From Solanum dulcamara (taxonomy: Eukaryota; Streptophyta; Magnoliopsida; Solanales; Solanaceae): a DNA stretch of 64,000 bases. A model generated the notes under the pieces. That model made no database searches. It had not been told where the DNA came from and was given only the letters and a program-made list of their open reading frames with translations. Position 1 is the stretch's first letter. Each line of letters opens with the position of its first letter. A program made the translations under genes and the position numbers. Shown one piece after another: positions 10,854-22,709 of this stretch. The stretch is taken from the NCBI RefSeq assembly GCF_947179165.1, contig NC_077239.1, positions 33,184,134-33,248,133 on the forward strand. Direction: 5' to 3'.

Positions 10854-13800
10854 AGCTTAATCAAACTTACATACACAACCCACATATACATGTCTGCAGA
10901 CCTCTAAACATATAAATGACAACATATGGCAGGACAGGGCCCCCGCCGTACCCCTGAATGGATAAAATAATTTCTATACATCCGTGGACAGCATCAAAAA
11001 CTAGGCTCCGATATAATGGAGCCTCTTCCAGCTGAGCTGCATGGAATCCTAAGCTGACGGACTCCCAAAATCTGTATCTGTACCTGCGGGCATGAACGCA
11101 GCCCCCCGAGAAAGGGGGTCAGTACGATATGTGTACTGAGTATGTAAAACATAATATAATACAACTGGAAACATATCTGAGATAGAGAATCAGGGGATAA
11201 GATATCAATTCAGAAAGCTGTACCTGTACTTTATGAATTACAAAAACATGCATGTTCGAGTCATATCATATAGCCGACCCTTTTGGGGGTCCAGTGAATC
11301 ATCTCTGTAAAATCATCTCTGTAAAACCATCATGGCCCCAGTGCCATCACCACCTTATTACAACACATCATCATATATTTATACACGTATCCTGGCCCTC
11401 TATTGAGGGACTCAGTGAATAATGCAGTGAACTGTGCACGAGAACATATCCTGGCCCGGGACTCAAGGAAAGAAGTGTTACGGTATACACGAGTAGAGTA
11501 GTGAGTAACTATATGCAATTTAAATCGTTATCAGAGACTCGACAGAATAAGAAAGTTAAGCTTTTATTTGAGAACCCGAGTAACGGTGTAGTCATCTCGA
11601 GTGTCCTCTAAATGCCATTATGGGTTGTCTCAATTATAATCTCGGGGCTCCTAGACATGTACTAAAGTAAAGACAAATCGCTTATGGAACCAGAAACATT
11701 TGTTAACATATAGTCTATAAGACTTGGAGCCTGTACATTTGTTACCTTTTTAACATATAAAAGTTTCCATGGAAATAGTTCGATTATTATAAAAGTTTGA
11801 TATTCAGACGTAAATAAGAGATGCTAAGAATGGAGTTACCCCGAAACTCATATCATTTTTAACCTACAACTAAGACATGCCAGAAGAAGAAAGAGAATAA
11901 ACTATATATGGTCTGTACTTTCCTTTATGGGATCTGCATACACATATTTCATACCCGGCCCATCATGGGGCTCGGTGAATCATTATGGCATCATAATCTC
12001 ACTTTCGTACCAAATACGTATCAAAGGAAATGAGAGATAGCTTTCCACCTACTAGTGTTTAACACATAGGAGCCTTACTAGGCAATACTCAATTCTTGCA
12101 GAAATTCCAATACTAAGCAGTGGATATGGGTTATGAGGCATACTTGGAGTTTTGGGAATGGAATTATCCCCACATTCCACACACACTTCACTTAAGGCTA
12201 AAACTTGCCAAAAGGAAAGAAAGATAGCTGTACGAGCCTATACCAAAACATGCCAAGAGAAAGCTTTACATACCTTTTGGGAGTTACCCTTTATCCTTCT
12301 CGTCTCGTCGTCTTCTGAACCTATTCAATATGAAAGTAATACGAATATCAACTACTCTTAACTTTCCAGCATCTTGGATTACGCCTTAATGTTAATGGAA
12401 TCTATTGCCTTAGTTGTTTCCTCGACTAGTCCTTTAGTTTGTTAAGGCGTTAACGAAAATTGGGCAGCACCTCCCCTATAATGTGCCCTATCCGAATTTC
12501 CAATTAGGTCCCTAATACCTACAGCCAACCAACAACAACAACCTGCAGCAATTCATACCAACAATATACAACATACACTCCAAACGACCTATTCCAAAAA
12601 TACGATATCTCAATAGGGCGTCTAGCCTTTATTTTGTGACGCCTTTAATTATACATAACGAGGGGTCATGTGGCTTCTACCAGCAGCACCCTAACCCACA
12701 TTAGGACATATTTAGGCCCTGCAACAACAAGCCACACCCCTGCAGAGCAACTCACAAGAACAACACTTTGTTTCGACAACAATTCAACTATAACGACTAC
12801 AAATTAGTTTATTCCGAATGCCAAGTAAGCCATTTTCATATTCCAGCCACCAATAGGGCGTGTAACATGCTCCATCAGAACACATAAAGCTCAAATTTAA
12901 AGAAGAAACCTTACCTTACGTTAAACTTGTCAAGCTCGCCAAAACTATCCAAAATGTGAAATCTGGACAGCTTACTGTTTTACCTTGTCGCTTCGTTTCG
13001 AAGGGGTAATGGAGGGAAACAGGATTTACGCCCTTCATCAAAGTTATAGAAATATGTCTTAGGGTCGCAAAAAATTTCTAATCATCCCTACATCAATTTT
13101 GTACAAAAAGATATGACCAAATTACTTACAGCTGTCCGTGTAGAATTTCCAAAACCAAATTTGAGCAGTACCTCCTCTACACTTCATCACCACTTTTCAA
13201 GCTGATACAAGTAGAACTGGATTTTGGAGTCTGAATGAAAGTTATAGAACCACGAAATATCTTTCCAAAACATATTAAATCACTCGAAACAAATCTGTAC
13301 ACAAGAAGTTATACCAATATTACTAACCACTGTCCCTTCCAAAAACGGGTTTATTAATTAACGTTTTCTCTTATTTTCTCTTCCAAATTCCAATTGCAAA
13401 GCTGGAGTTTTACTTCCATGAAGGTCTTAAAATACATATATACGTATCCACGTACTTAAGGTACACCGTATATAATTAATTCACGGAAGAAAATTGAAGA
13501 ACTTACCCTTAAATTCTTCCAGACATGGCTGCCTTTCCCTTCTTCATTTTTCACGTTTTCTCTCCATGTTTTGGACTGATTTTCTGGCTAGGAATGAACT
13601 AATTAGTCACAATACACATATATATAGGGTGGCTATGGGGGTGACACGTGTCAGCCCCCTAGGGTGACACGTGTCCAGCCGTGATTGGTCCACCATATCT
13701 ATGCAACCAGTTAGGGGCTGCCATGTGGCAGCGTGGGGTCCATCCCAAGTAGGTGAGTCACCTGCCTGCTTGTCACCTGCTTGCTTCACTTTCGTAAGTT

Positions 13801-14142
13801 CGGAGACTAGTTTTTGCTCCTTTTCGTAGGTTCGTAATCTCGTCTTATTTTAAGAGCCTATGTAATCCGTGCTACATAAGTTTGGTATGTAATCAAGTAA
13901 CTCACGTATGTAAGATTTCTAAATTAGTAGCTTACGTAGATAAGTCGAGTCCTATGACTCGTTACTTGGCCTCCTATTCCTTCCGGATTCTTATATGATT
14001 CCCCTTCCAACCTTCTCTACTACGGGATATCACATCCTCCCTTCGTTGGAGTCATTTGATAGTGTCGTAGCATATCCGGTTCATATGGTAATGTCCAAGG
14101 AACTTATGAAACATTCTGAGTTTAAAAGGGTGAGGTGTAACA
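10854..14142 (-). repeat. Family B 3' LTR (interrupted by family A)
   Basis: Homologous to 15068-18412. It ends on the plus strand with GGTGTAACA at 14142 (minus-strand start TGTTACACC). The first 220 or so bases seen in the other copy (14840-15067) are missing because family A is inserted there. There are no coding regions; the small frames at 11330-11518 and 12152-12361 have counterparts in the other LTR and no recognisable product. Confidence 0.88.
13617..13673 (-). promoter_or_regulatory. Family B 3' LTR copy of the TATA/G-box promoter
   Basis: CACGTG cores at 13645-13650 and 13668-13673 lie just upstream (minus strand) of a TATATA box near 13617-13626. A third site near 13732 reads CATGTG. 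The G-box and TATA arrangement is therefore shared by both LTRs although this end of the LTR is otherwise diverged. Confidence 0.55.
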
Positions 14143-14839
14143 GATCTAAAGGATACCTCTTACAGTTTTAGTTAAACACAGTAGGGGTATTTGGTATCAA
14201 TTTCTCAGACATCTCAAAAATCTATGCTTTATTTCCTTTTCCTTGTTCTGGGAAAATTTCGGCAGAGTTTCCTCTACATTTCTTACTTATCCCAAAACCT
14301 GCATACAGAAAATACCAACAATGCCTCACAGGGCCAACATATATATATATACATATCATATCACAGCCGCACAGGGCTTTCAATATCATCTCATATCGCA
14401 GCCACACATGGCTTTCAACGTCAATAATAATATAAAAATACTGGACTTACCTCATATGTCCAACTTCAAACTGCATCTGTTGCACTTTCTGTCTGCTTTC
14501 CTTTCAGGTTTTAACTTTATATTTCAATATTACTTCGATACCTTACTCGACGGGTATCTTCTATGCCTTTACTTTTCTTACTTGCATGCTTCGTAACTTT
14601 CCATGTCGTCAATTACTTCCTTCGGTTGGTGTCGTCCTTCTGTTAAGATCCAAGGTTAGTATAAGGAATTTTCCTATGACTCGGATCTATAGCATGATCT
14701 CAGATGTAGAAGAAAAGTAACATCCTAAATATCCTGTAGCCTCTTGTTTATAGATGTGGTGCGCAACACACCGATAAACAAGACTCTAATAGACACGGTC
14801 TGCAGACAATCTAAGGACGAACTGCTCTGATACCACTTC
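14143..14839 (-). other. Family B internal region, non-coding (697 bp)
   Basis: Contains a PBS at its right end and an AT-rich leader, but no protein blocks. The part from about 14260 to 14839 aligns by eye with 61615-62159, the leader of family C (shared words such as AAAATACCAACAAT and GGGCCAACATATAT). No clean polypurine tract is seen beside the left LTR at 14143. The 117- and 78-residue frames here overlap tandem AT repeats and are not credible genes. Confidence 0.75.
14824..14835 (-). other. Family B primer binding site (initiator tRNA-Met type)
   Basis: The minus strand reads TGGTATCAGAGC, followed by a four-base spacer to the LTR end at 14840, as in family A. A perfect PBS on an element with no coding capacity fits a non-autonomous element that was moved by proteins from a relative. 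Confidence 0.9.
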
Positions 14840-17800
14840 TATCACGACCCAACCCCGTAGGCCGCGACTGGGGTCCGACCTGGATCCCCCGTACACATAT
14901 CTATTAGCTGAGGTCACATTGAATCGTAAATAAGACAACATCATGTAACAGAGCCCCACTGGGCGATAACATTTTCATAAACTGTAGCCCTTTTCGTTTG
15001 TATCACAACATGATAGGGCACGCAAGCCGACAAGGCTTCCATAACATAATAATATATATCATATATCATGTAGACCCAGCTTAATCAAACTGACATACAC
15101 AACCCACATATACATGTCTGCAAACCTCTAAACATATAAATGACAACATATGGCGGGATAGGGCCCCCGCAGTACCCCTGAATGGATAAAACAATTTCTA
15201 TACATCCGTGTACAGTATCAAAAATTAGGCCCCGATACAAGGGAGCCTCTTCCAGCTGAGCTGCATGGAATCCTAAACTGATGGACTCCCAAAATCTGTA
15301 TCTGTATCTGTACCTGCGGGCATGAAAGCAGCCCCCCGAGAAAGGGGGTCAGTACGATATATGTACTGAGTATGTAAAATATAATATAATACGACTGGAA
15401 GCATATCTGAGATAGAGAAACAGGGGATAAGATATCAATTCAGAAACCTGTACCTGTACTTTGTGAATTACAAAAACATGCATGTTCGAGTCATATCATA
15501 TAGCCGGCCCTTTCGGGGGTCCGGTGAATCATCTCTGTAAAATCATCTCTGTAAAACCATCATGGCCCCAGTGCCATCACCACCTTATTACAACACATCA
15601 TCATATATTTATACACGTATCCTGGCCCTCTATTGAGGGACTCAGTGAATAATGCAGTGAACTGTGCACAAAAACATATCCTGGCCCGGGACTCAAGAAA
15701 AGAAGTGTTACGATATACACGAGTAGAGTAGTGAGTAACTATATGCAATTTAAATCGTTATCAGAGACTCGACAGAATAAGAAAGTTAAGCTTTTGTTTG
15801 AGGACCCGAGTAACGGTGTAGTCATCTCGAGTGTCCTCTAAATGCCATTATGGGCTGTCTCAATTATAATCTCGAGGCTCCTACACATGTACTAAAGTAA
15901 AGCCAAATCACTTATGGAACCAGAAACATTTGTTAACATATAGTCTGTAAGACTTGGAGCCTGTATATTTGTTATTTCTTTAGCATATAACAGTTTCCAG
16001 GGAAATAGTTTGACTATCGTAGGAGTTCAATATTCAGAAGTAAATAAGAGATGTTCGAGAATAGAGTTACCCTAGAGCTCAGATCATATTCAACTTACAA
16101 CTAAGACAAAGACATGCCCAAAAGAAGAAAGAGAATAAGCTTTATGTAGTCTGTACTTTCTTTCAGGGGATCTGCATCCACATATTTCGTACCCGGCCCA
16201 TCATGGGGCTCGGTGAATCATTATGGCATCATAATCTCATTTTTGTACCAAATACGTGTCAAGGAAAATGAGAGATAGCTTTTCACACACTACTGTTTAA
16301 CACGTAGAAGCCTTACTAGGCAATACTCAATCCTTACAGAAATTCCAAAACTAAGCAGTGGATAGGGGTTATGAGGCGTACTTGGAGTTTTGGGAATGGA
16401 ATTATCCCCACATTCCACACACAATTCACTTAAGGCTAAAACTTGCCAAAAGAAAAGAAAGATAGCTGTACGAGCTTATACCAAAATATGCCAAGAGAAA
16501 GCTTTACATACCTTTTGGGAGTTACCCTTTATCCTGCTCGTCTCGTCGTCGTCCGAACCTATTCAATATGAAAGTAATACAAATATCAACTACTCTTAAA
16601 TTTCCAGCATCTTGGATTACGCCTTAGTATCAATGGAATCTATTTCCTTAGTCTTTTCCCCGACTAGTTTTGTTATTCACTAAGGCGTCGACGAAAATTA
16701 GGCAGCACCTCCCCTGTAATGTGCCCTATCCAAATTTCCAATCAGGTCCCTAAGACCTACACCCAACCAACAACAACAACCTGCAGCAATTCATACCAAC
16801 AATATACAACATAAACTCCAAACGACTTATTCAAAAATACGATATCAAAATAGGGCGTCTAGCCTTTATTTTGTGACGCCTTTAATTATACATAACGAGG
16901 GGTCATGTGGCTTCTACCAGCAGCACCCTAACCCACATTAGGACATATTTAGGCCCTGCAAAAACAAGCCACACCCCTGCAGCAGCAACTCACAAGAACG
17001 ACACTTTATTTCGATGACAATTCACTTCTAGCGACTCCAATTTAGTTTATTTCGAACGTCGAGCATTTCTACGATATTCTTAAACTTCCAGCAGCATAAA
17101 AGGTGTATAATACACCATATAACAATACCATAAACTCCAATTTAAAAGGAAAGGCCTTACCTTACGTTAAACTTGTCAAACTCGCCAAAACTTTCCAAAA
17201 TGTGAAATCTGGACAGCTTACTGTTTTACCTTGTCGCTTCGTTTCGAAGGGGTAATGGAGGGAAACAGGATTTACGTCCTTCATGAAAGTTATATACATA
17301 TGTCTTAGGGTCGCAAACAATGTCGAATCATCCCTACATCAATTTTGTACAAAAAGATATGACCAAAATACTTACAGCTGTCCGTGTAGAATTTCCAAAA
17401 CCAAATTTGAGCAGTACCTCCTCTACACTTCATCACCACTTTTCAAGCTGATACAAGTAGAACTGGATTTTGGAGTCTGAATGAAAGTTATATAACCACG
17501 AAATACCTTTCCAAAACATATTAAATCACTCGAAATGAATCTGTACACAAGAAGTTATACCAATATTACTAACCACTGTCCCTTCCAAAAACGGGTTTAT
17601 TAATTAACGTTTTCTCTTATTTTTTCTTCCAAATTCCAATTGCAAAGCTGGAGTTTTACTTCCATGAAGGTCTTAAAATACATATATACGTATCCATGTA
17701 CTTAAGGTATACCGTATATAATTAATTCACGGAAGAAAATTGGAAAACTAACCTTAAATCTTCAACAACGATGGCTGCCTCTCTATTTCCCTCTTTCACG

Positions 17801-18412
17801 TTTTTTTCTCCAAGGCTGCTGCTATTTTTGGATAATGAACAACTAAGGAGTCATATACACACATATATATATAAGGTGACACGTGTCATCCCCTAAGGGT
17901 GACACATGTCAAGCCTTTATTGGGCTACCTCAACACACGACCAATGGGGTGCTGCCACGTGGCAGTGGGGTCCACCTCCCCCAAGCAGGTGGGTCACCTA
18001 CTTGACCCCAAGCAGGTGGGTCACCTGCCAGCTTGAGGTGCTGCCACGTGTCGCTTCTTCATTGGCTACCACGTGTCGTCTTTTTTTTCCCTTCCTCGCG
18101 GGCTCGTAATCTCATCTTATTTTATGTACCTATGTAATCCGTCCTACGTAAGTTTGATATATGCTTAAGTAGCTCAAGTGCATATGACTTTTAACTTAGT
18201 AGCTTACATAGGTAAATCGAGTCCTACGACTCATTACTTGGCCTCCAATTCCTTCCGGACTCTTATGATTTCATCTCCAACCTTCTCTAGTATGGGGTAT
18301 CACATTCTCCCTTCCTTAGAGCCGTTTGATGGTGTCGTAACTTAAGTGGCTCACATGATAGATTCTAAGTAACTTAAGGGACATTCCGAGTTCAAAGATG
18401 TGGGGTGTAACA
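14840..18412 (-). repeat. Family B 5' LTR, complete (3573 bp)
   Basis: Runs from TGTTACACC (minus strand, at 18412) to GGGTCGTGATA at 14840, so the terminal CA has become TA. Homologous to 10854-14142, but the similarity is uneven: about 17140-17745 is nearly identical to 12890-13500, while the promoter end (17745-18412) is clearly diverged from 13500-14142. There is no credible gene inside. Confidence 0.9.
17861..18075 (-). promoter_or_regulatory. Family B 5' LTR promoter: TATA box with G-box cluster
   Basis: On the minus strand, CACGTG cores occur at 18070-18075, 18045-18050, 17956-17961 (inside the perfect palindrome CTGCCACGTGGCAG) and 17880-17885, followed by a TATATATATA-type box at about 17861-17873. 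A decayed site (CACATG) is near 17903. CACGTG is the binding core for plant bZIP and bHLH factors, including ABA-response elements; a role in stress- or light-induced LTR transcription is inference. Confidence 0.6.
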
Positions 18413-19503
18413 ACATACTTGTAATGTGAGAATTATTCTTCTATTATTACAATCATATTTGCATAATTCATATCATTAGGCCTTAGTTCACTACAGACGG
18501 CCCTAAGTCACCTTTTAGGCCTTAGGTCACCACATAGGGCCCCAAGTCACCTTACTTCATAACTTGCATGAAATTCTTACCTTGAACTTAGAGTAGAACT
18601 CAATTGCATAATCAATTAACTTTGAAAATCATGTAATTGACTTGAAAACATGCATGATCATAAACTTTATATCAGCCCATGCATAATTCATATATATAAT
18701 ATCTCTTGGAAGTATAATTCAAAATACTCATAATTTACATCATGAATCCTAGATATCAAAAATAGGAGAATTCATGGAAAAACTTTTCAATTCAATGCAA
18801 TAACCATCAATTTATATCAAATAGACTCATGATCATACTTTGAATCAAAATTCATGCAATAAGAATAGAGATCATAAAACCCATAAAATATCATATTTTA
18901 ATTTGATAGAAAATTTGAGAAATTGATTGGAATTCATGGATGAAAGAATCCATGAATCAATACCCGCATACCTTAAGTGAGAAAACCGAATAATTTGGAA
19001 GAACTTGAGAGTTTTGATGGAGAGCTTGAGTGAATTTACTTGAAGTCTTCAATGGACCCCTTGAGAGTCTTTTGTAGAGAGAAATATTTCAGTATGTGAA
19101 TTGTAGAAGAATAAGCAGAGTTAGAGGTTAAGGTCAATTTATAGAGCTGAATTAGGTCCTAAAAACGTCTAGATTCATTAGCTAACAATTAGGGAAAATT
19201 CTAAAGTGCCCTTACTAAAAACTAAATTCGGCTAGAAATCCATTGCCAGGTTCGCGATGCAGAGGTGAGCGAGTCCATGACACGGACTTACCGCGCACCT
19301 TACTAGTTTGTGCAGTTCCTTTTAGAAATCTATCTTTCAATCTACGGATCCTAAAAATCAATCGAGACTATTTTCCGCATGTTTTGACCACCTAATCGAT
19401 ATTTCAAACTCAAATTTTCCAAAAGGATTAAGGATAATGCATTACATGATAAGCCTATTCCCAAGATATTCTTAAGGCACTTATGAGCATTTTGAGGGAT
19501 ATT
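18413..19503 (-). repeat. Decayed gypsy-type LTR fragment, minus orientation
   Basis: The plus strand ends GAGGGATATTACA at 19503, the reverse complement of a TGTAATATCCC-type LTR start. The part 18413-19210 is similar, in reverse complement, to the LTR at about 19620-20400, for example around the stretch CTAACAATTAGGGAAA at 19180. The left end is cut by the family B element. No coding region is seen. The LTR family is shared with the next fragment. Confidence 0.65.
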
Positions 19504-21677
19504 ACACCCACTTAGTGTGAGTTTTCCCTGAGTTAAAATCTGGCCAAAATCTCATCCACTCAAAATTGGCCTATCTGGGAATAGGTCGACATCACCGACT
19601 TTTGGTGTGGCTTTTTGTTCGAATTAAATTTCCCTAATTGTTAGTTAATGAACCTGGACGTTTTTAGAACTTAATTCATCTCTATAAACTTACCTACGCC
19701 TCTAATTCCATTCATTCTTCTATAATTCACCTATTCAAATATTTTTCTCTCTACAAAAGCTCTCAAGGAATCCATTGAAGACTTTCAAGAAATTCACTCA
19801 AGTTCTCCATCAAAACACTCAAATTATTCCAAATTCTTTTGTCTTCTCACTCAAGGTATGTGGGCATTTGATCCTAGGGTAATTTCACCTAAGGAGCCCA
19901 TCAAATTCACTACTTTTTCAATCAATTAAAGTACATAATTTTATGGATTTTATGATCCCTATTATAATTGCATGAATTATGATTTCAGTTATGATTATTG
20001 CATGGAATTGAAGAGGTTTTCTATGAATTTTACTATATTGATCTTTAGGGTTTATGATATGAATTATGAGAATTTTCAATTATGGATCCAATTGAGATTA
20101 TTTTCTGAAATTATGTATGGGTTGATATAAAGTACATGATCATGCATTTTTTTAAGTTAACTCATGATTTCCAAGTCAATTGATTATATATTCATGTTTC
20201 AACCGTAATTTTAAGTATAAACTATGCATGAATTTCAAGTATATAACTGTCACATACAATGACATCCCATATAATACAGCTTCATGGAAGAGAGTGACTT
20301 AGTATCCTTAATGAGGAAGGTGACCTAAGACTCTAATGATGTTATATGAAAAGAATATTTAATAATGTTTCAAGCAAGTTTAATGAAAGAGTGACTTGAG
20401 ATCCTTGAAGGTGACTTAAGACTCTAAGAATGAAGTGATTTAAGATCCTATAAGCTGACTCAAGACTCTAATGTAAAAGGTGACTCAAGATCCTCCATGG
20501 GTGACTTGAGATCCTTAATGAGCAATTCCTATGATATGTTTACGATTATGATATGACATCTATGACATCTCAAAATGCCGTCAATGCTTTTGAATATTTT
20601 TTCTAAAGGTGGGTCCCAATTAGTATGGTACCCAGAATACCATCATTGATCGTGGATCAATTTTCTTATAAACTAAAGTTCATTAGTAGTATGGAAATTG
20701 GGTATGGCAGCCATGATGATATACGATATTATAAGATTTCTATCTCTTGTAAACCTACATTATGATTATGATATGTATTCTGTGGAATGTTTACATAGCA
20801 GCGAGAGAACTTTGAGGTGGGGGCTCAACCTAAACCTTAGTAGCAACCTATAATCCCTTAAACTACATTACCATCATAAGATTTCTTTTGCCAATATGGC
20901 GTTTTAATGATGATAATGTTGGATGGAGTCTACCTTGGCAAGTATTCTCCCCCCTTGTCGGTGTGGGTATCATCGGATTTCACATTATAGCTCGTATGGT
21001 CTTAATGTCGGTTACGGTTATCTCCCATATATGTATGGTCTTTTATTTTTTAAATGACTAATCCTATCCTTTACGTTATATGATACTCTTATGGTTTATT
21101 ATGCATTGATCCTTCTTAAGACTACTTATTATTTTTACTTCTTATCCTATCATGCTATTTAAAATGGCCATTTGCACAAACATGGTTTTCTATGCATTGC
21201 ATTGCCTACACACTTAGTATATTCAAACGTAATAACACATACTTTTTACCTACATTATATCACAATGAAGTGACGGATGCTCCATCCTCTTCCTGTGGCT
21301 AGTTGGTATTTTATTGAAGATTAGTGTGGTGAGTCCTCATGCTTCGAAGTCAATTCGAGTCATTCTTTCCTTTATTGTTATTTTAGACTATGATAATGTT
21401 TAAAGACTATTCAATATTGTGTCATTACTTTCTTTGAGGGTGAGCTAGGAACATGTCCTAGTCCCCTCCTATTTAGTCATGTAGAGGCATGTTGGGCATA
21501 TGTATAAGGAGTCTATGTTATCTTGATTCTCTCTAGTTATGCTTTGTCTTTTGGACTTCTATGAGTTCCCACTCATTTTTTTATCTTATGTATGCTTATG
21601 ATATTCTAAGAGGCTTGGTTGGGTTTCTTTGGGAATTCAAATCTCGTGTCACACCTAGGCTATAGTTTGGATCATGA
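19504..21677 (+). repeat. Decayed gypsy-type LTR fragment, plus orientation
   Basis: The plus strand ends with GGATCATGATA at 21677, a decayed form of the GGATCGTGACA ending seen at 49297. It contains the same order of landmarks as 47095-49297: the alternating GTGACTTGAGATCC / GTGACTTAAGACTC words (20290-20515), a CACTTAGTATATTC stretch and a CCTCTTAGAATATC stretch. No PBS or gag follows in a convincing form. The exact left end is uncertain. Confidence 0.6.
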
Positions 21678-22136
21678 TAGAAGGACATCAGTACATAGAA
21701 TGTACGGTATGTAAAATAGCTAGAAGAAAACACACTCACTAAATGGTAACTTAAATGAATACTAAAGTAAGTCAACTCAAATAAAGCATGTGAATATGAT
21801 AATAAGTCAATGCTTTGGAAAATATATGTAAGTGAATACAACTCAATATAAAAGTAATGTTTACTCTTTGGGGAGTTTCTCAAACCGAAAGCCATCACTA
21901 TGAGCAACGTGATGATATAATGAACTGCTCTCATTGCTAGATCCGTCCAATACCTTGCCAGGATAACGGATACAAACTCAAATCGTGGATCTATATAATA
22001 TTTGTATCAGGGACTAAAGTAAGGAGTTGCCTGCACAATAGTACAATCCTATCCTACGATGGCTATGTAGTTTATATGGGTCCACATCAATAGCCCTTTC
22101 TTCATTATATTGCTTGAATCAAATTTGAGCAACCCC
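21678..22136. other. Unassigned repeat-derived spacer
   Basis: About 460 bp with LTR-like words (for example CAGTACATAGAATGTAC followed by GTATGTAAA, near 21690), resembling the interior of chromovirus LTRs such as 270-310. No frame with recognisable protein blocks. The 112-residue minus-strand frame at 21596-21934 crosses the LTR end and is not credible. Confidence 0.4.
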
Positions 22137-22497
22137 TTTCAACTAATAAGAATCCAAATATGCACTCTCAACCGGAGTAAAACTGATGATCTTAATGGTC
22201 TTCTGAATATCCTTAATAAACTCTTGTGGATCCTCATCCACCTTAGAACCATGGAATTCTAGAGGGTTCATTAGAGTGAAGTACCGGACTATAGTTGTCG
22301 TTGTAACCATATTTGGGTTCAGGGGAACTACAACCTCACAGTTGGCCTAAGCAGTCATGACTTGAGCTAACACTTGGAAAGCAGCCCTAAACTTGGCATA
22401 ATTGACCTGTTCGGCCAAAGGATCAACCGGAATTGGAGGTTCTTCTGGTCTATATTTTCATTCCTTCTCAAGGGAGCTTTTCTTGCAGGTATGTTCT
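22137..22497 (-). pseudogene. Family G gag remnant
   Basis: On the minus strand a degraded Ty3/gypsy gag N-terminus is readable. The start shows PARKAPLRRNE with ATA where the initiator is expected (22492-22490). A frameshift follows, then DPLAEQVNYAKFRAAF, a stop, and PLNPNMVTT leading into the typical MNPLEFHGSKVDEDPQEF block, ending near 22137. The fragment is about 120 codons long, against a usual gag of about 300-500. It lies directly downstream of a decayed PBS and the LTR at 22710-24843, as expected for the 5' end of a minus-strand element; the rest of the element is missing. Confidence 0.75.
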
Positions 22498-22692
22498 TGA
22501 AAGTGTATATAACAAGAGTTAAAAGGAAACTTTATAGAGTCAAACTCTATCGTATGACTAAGAGTATGAAACAAGTGAAGTATTTTTTAAACATCTTATA
22601 GACTCTCATTCATAAATGTAGCGCATTTCATATCTTTGAATGAGACTATACTTAACACGACTTTCAAATACCGTAAGACACGTGAACCTGAT

Positions 22693-22705
22693 GCTATGAA
22701 TACCA
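22693..22705 (-). other. Family G decayed primer binding site
   Basis: The minus strand reads TGGTATTCATAGC, a degraded match to TGGTATCAGAGC, four bases from the LTR-like end at 22710. Position and spacing agree with families A to C. Confidence 0.5.
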
Positions 22706-22709
22706 AAAT

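Larger units (their letters stand above)
10854..18412 (-). mobile_element. Family B LTR retrotransposon with very short non-coding interior
   Basis: The sequence 10854-14142 is repeated at about 15068-18412, with a PBS just left of the second copy, so this is a minus-strand LTR pair. The interior between LTRs is only 697 bp (14143-14839) and has no gag or pol. The left part of the left LTR lies beyond the nested family A element, outside the window. The LTRs are more diverged than those of A, so B is older. The layout matches a large-LTR non-autonomous element or an internal-deletion derivative; I cannot decide between these from one copy. Confidence 0.85.

Noticed and set aside
13607..13789. 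60-codon minus-strand frame over the G-box region
   Set aside because: Lies in the LTR promoter zone with repeated AGGTGAC words and is not conserved in the other LTR.
14222..14596. Overlapping 117-, 78- and 61-codon frames in the family B interior
   Set aside because: Low complexity, on both strands, no protein motifs; the region is the retrotransposon leader.
20290..20515. Regular short repeats resembling a CRISPR-like array
   Set aside because: Degenerate words with irregular spacing inside a plant LTR; no conserved repeat-spacer structure.
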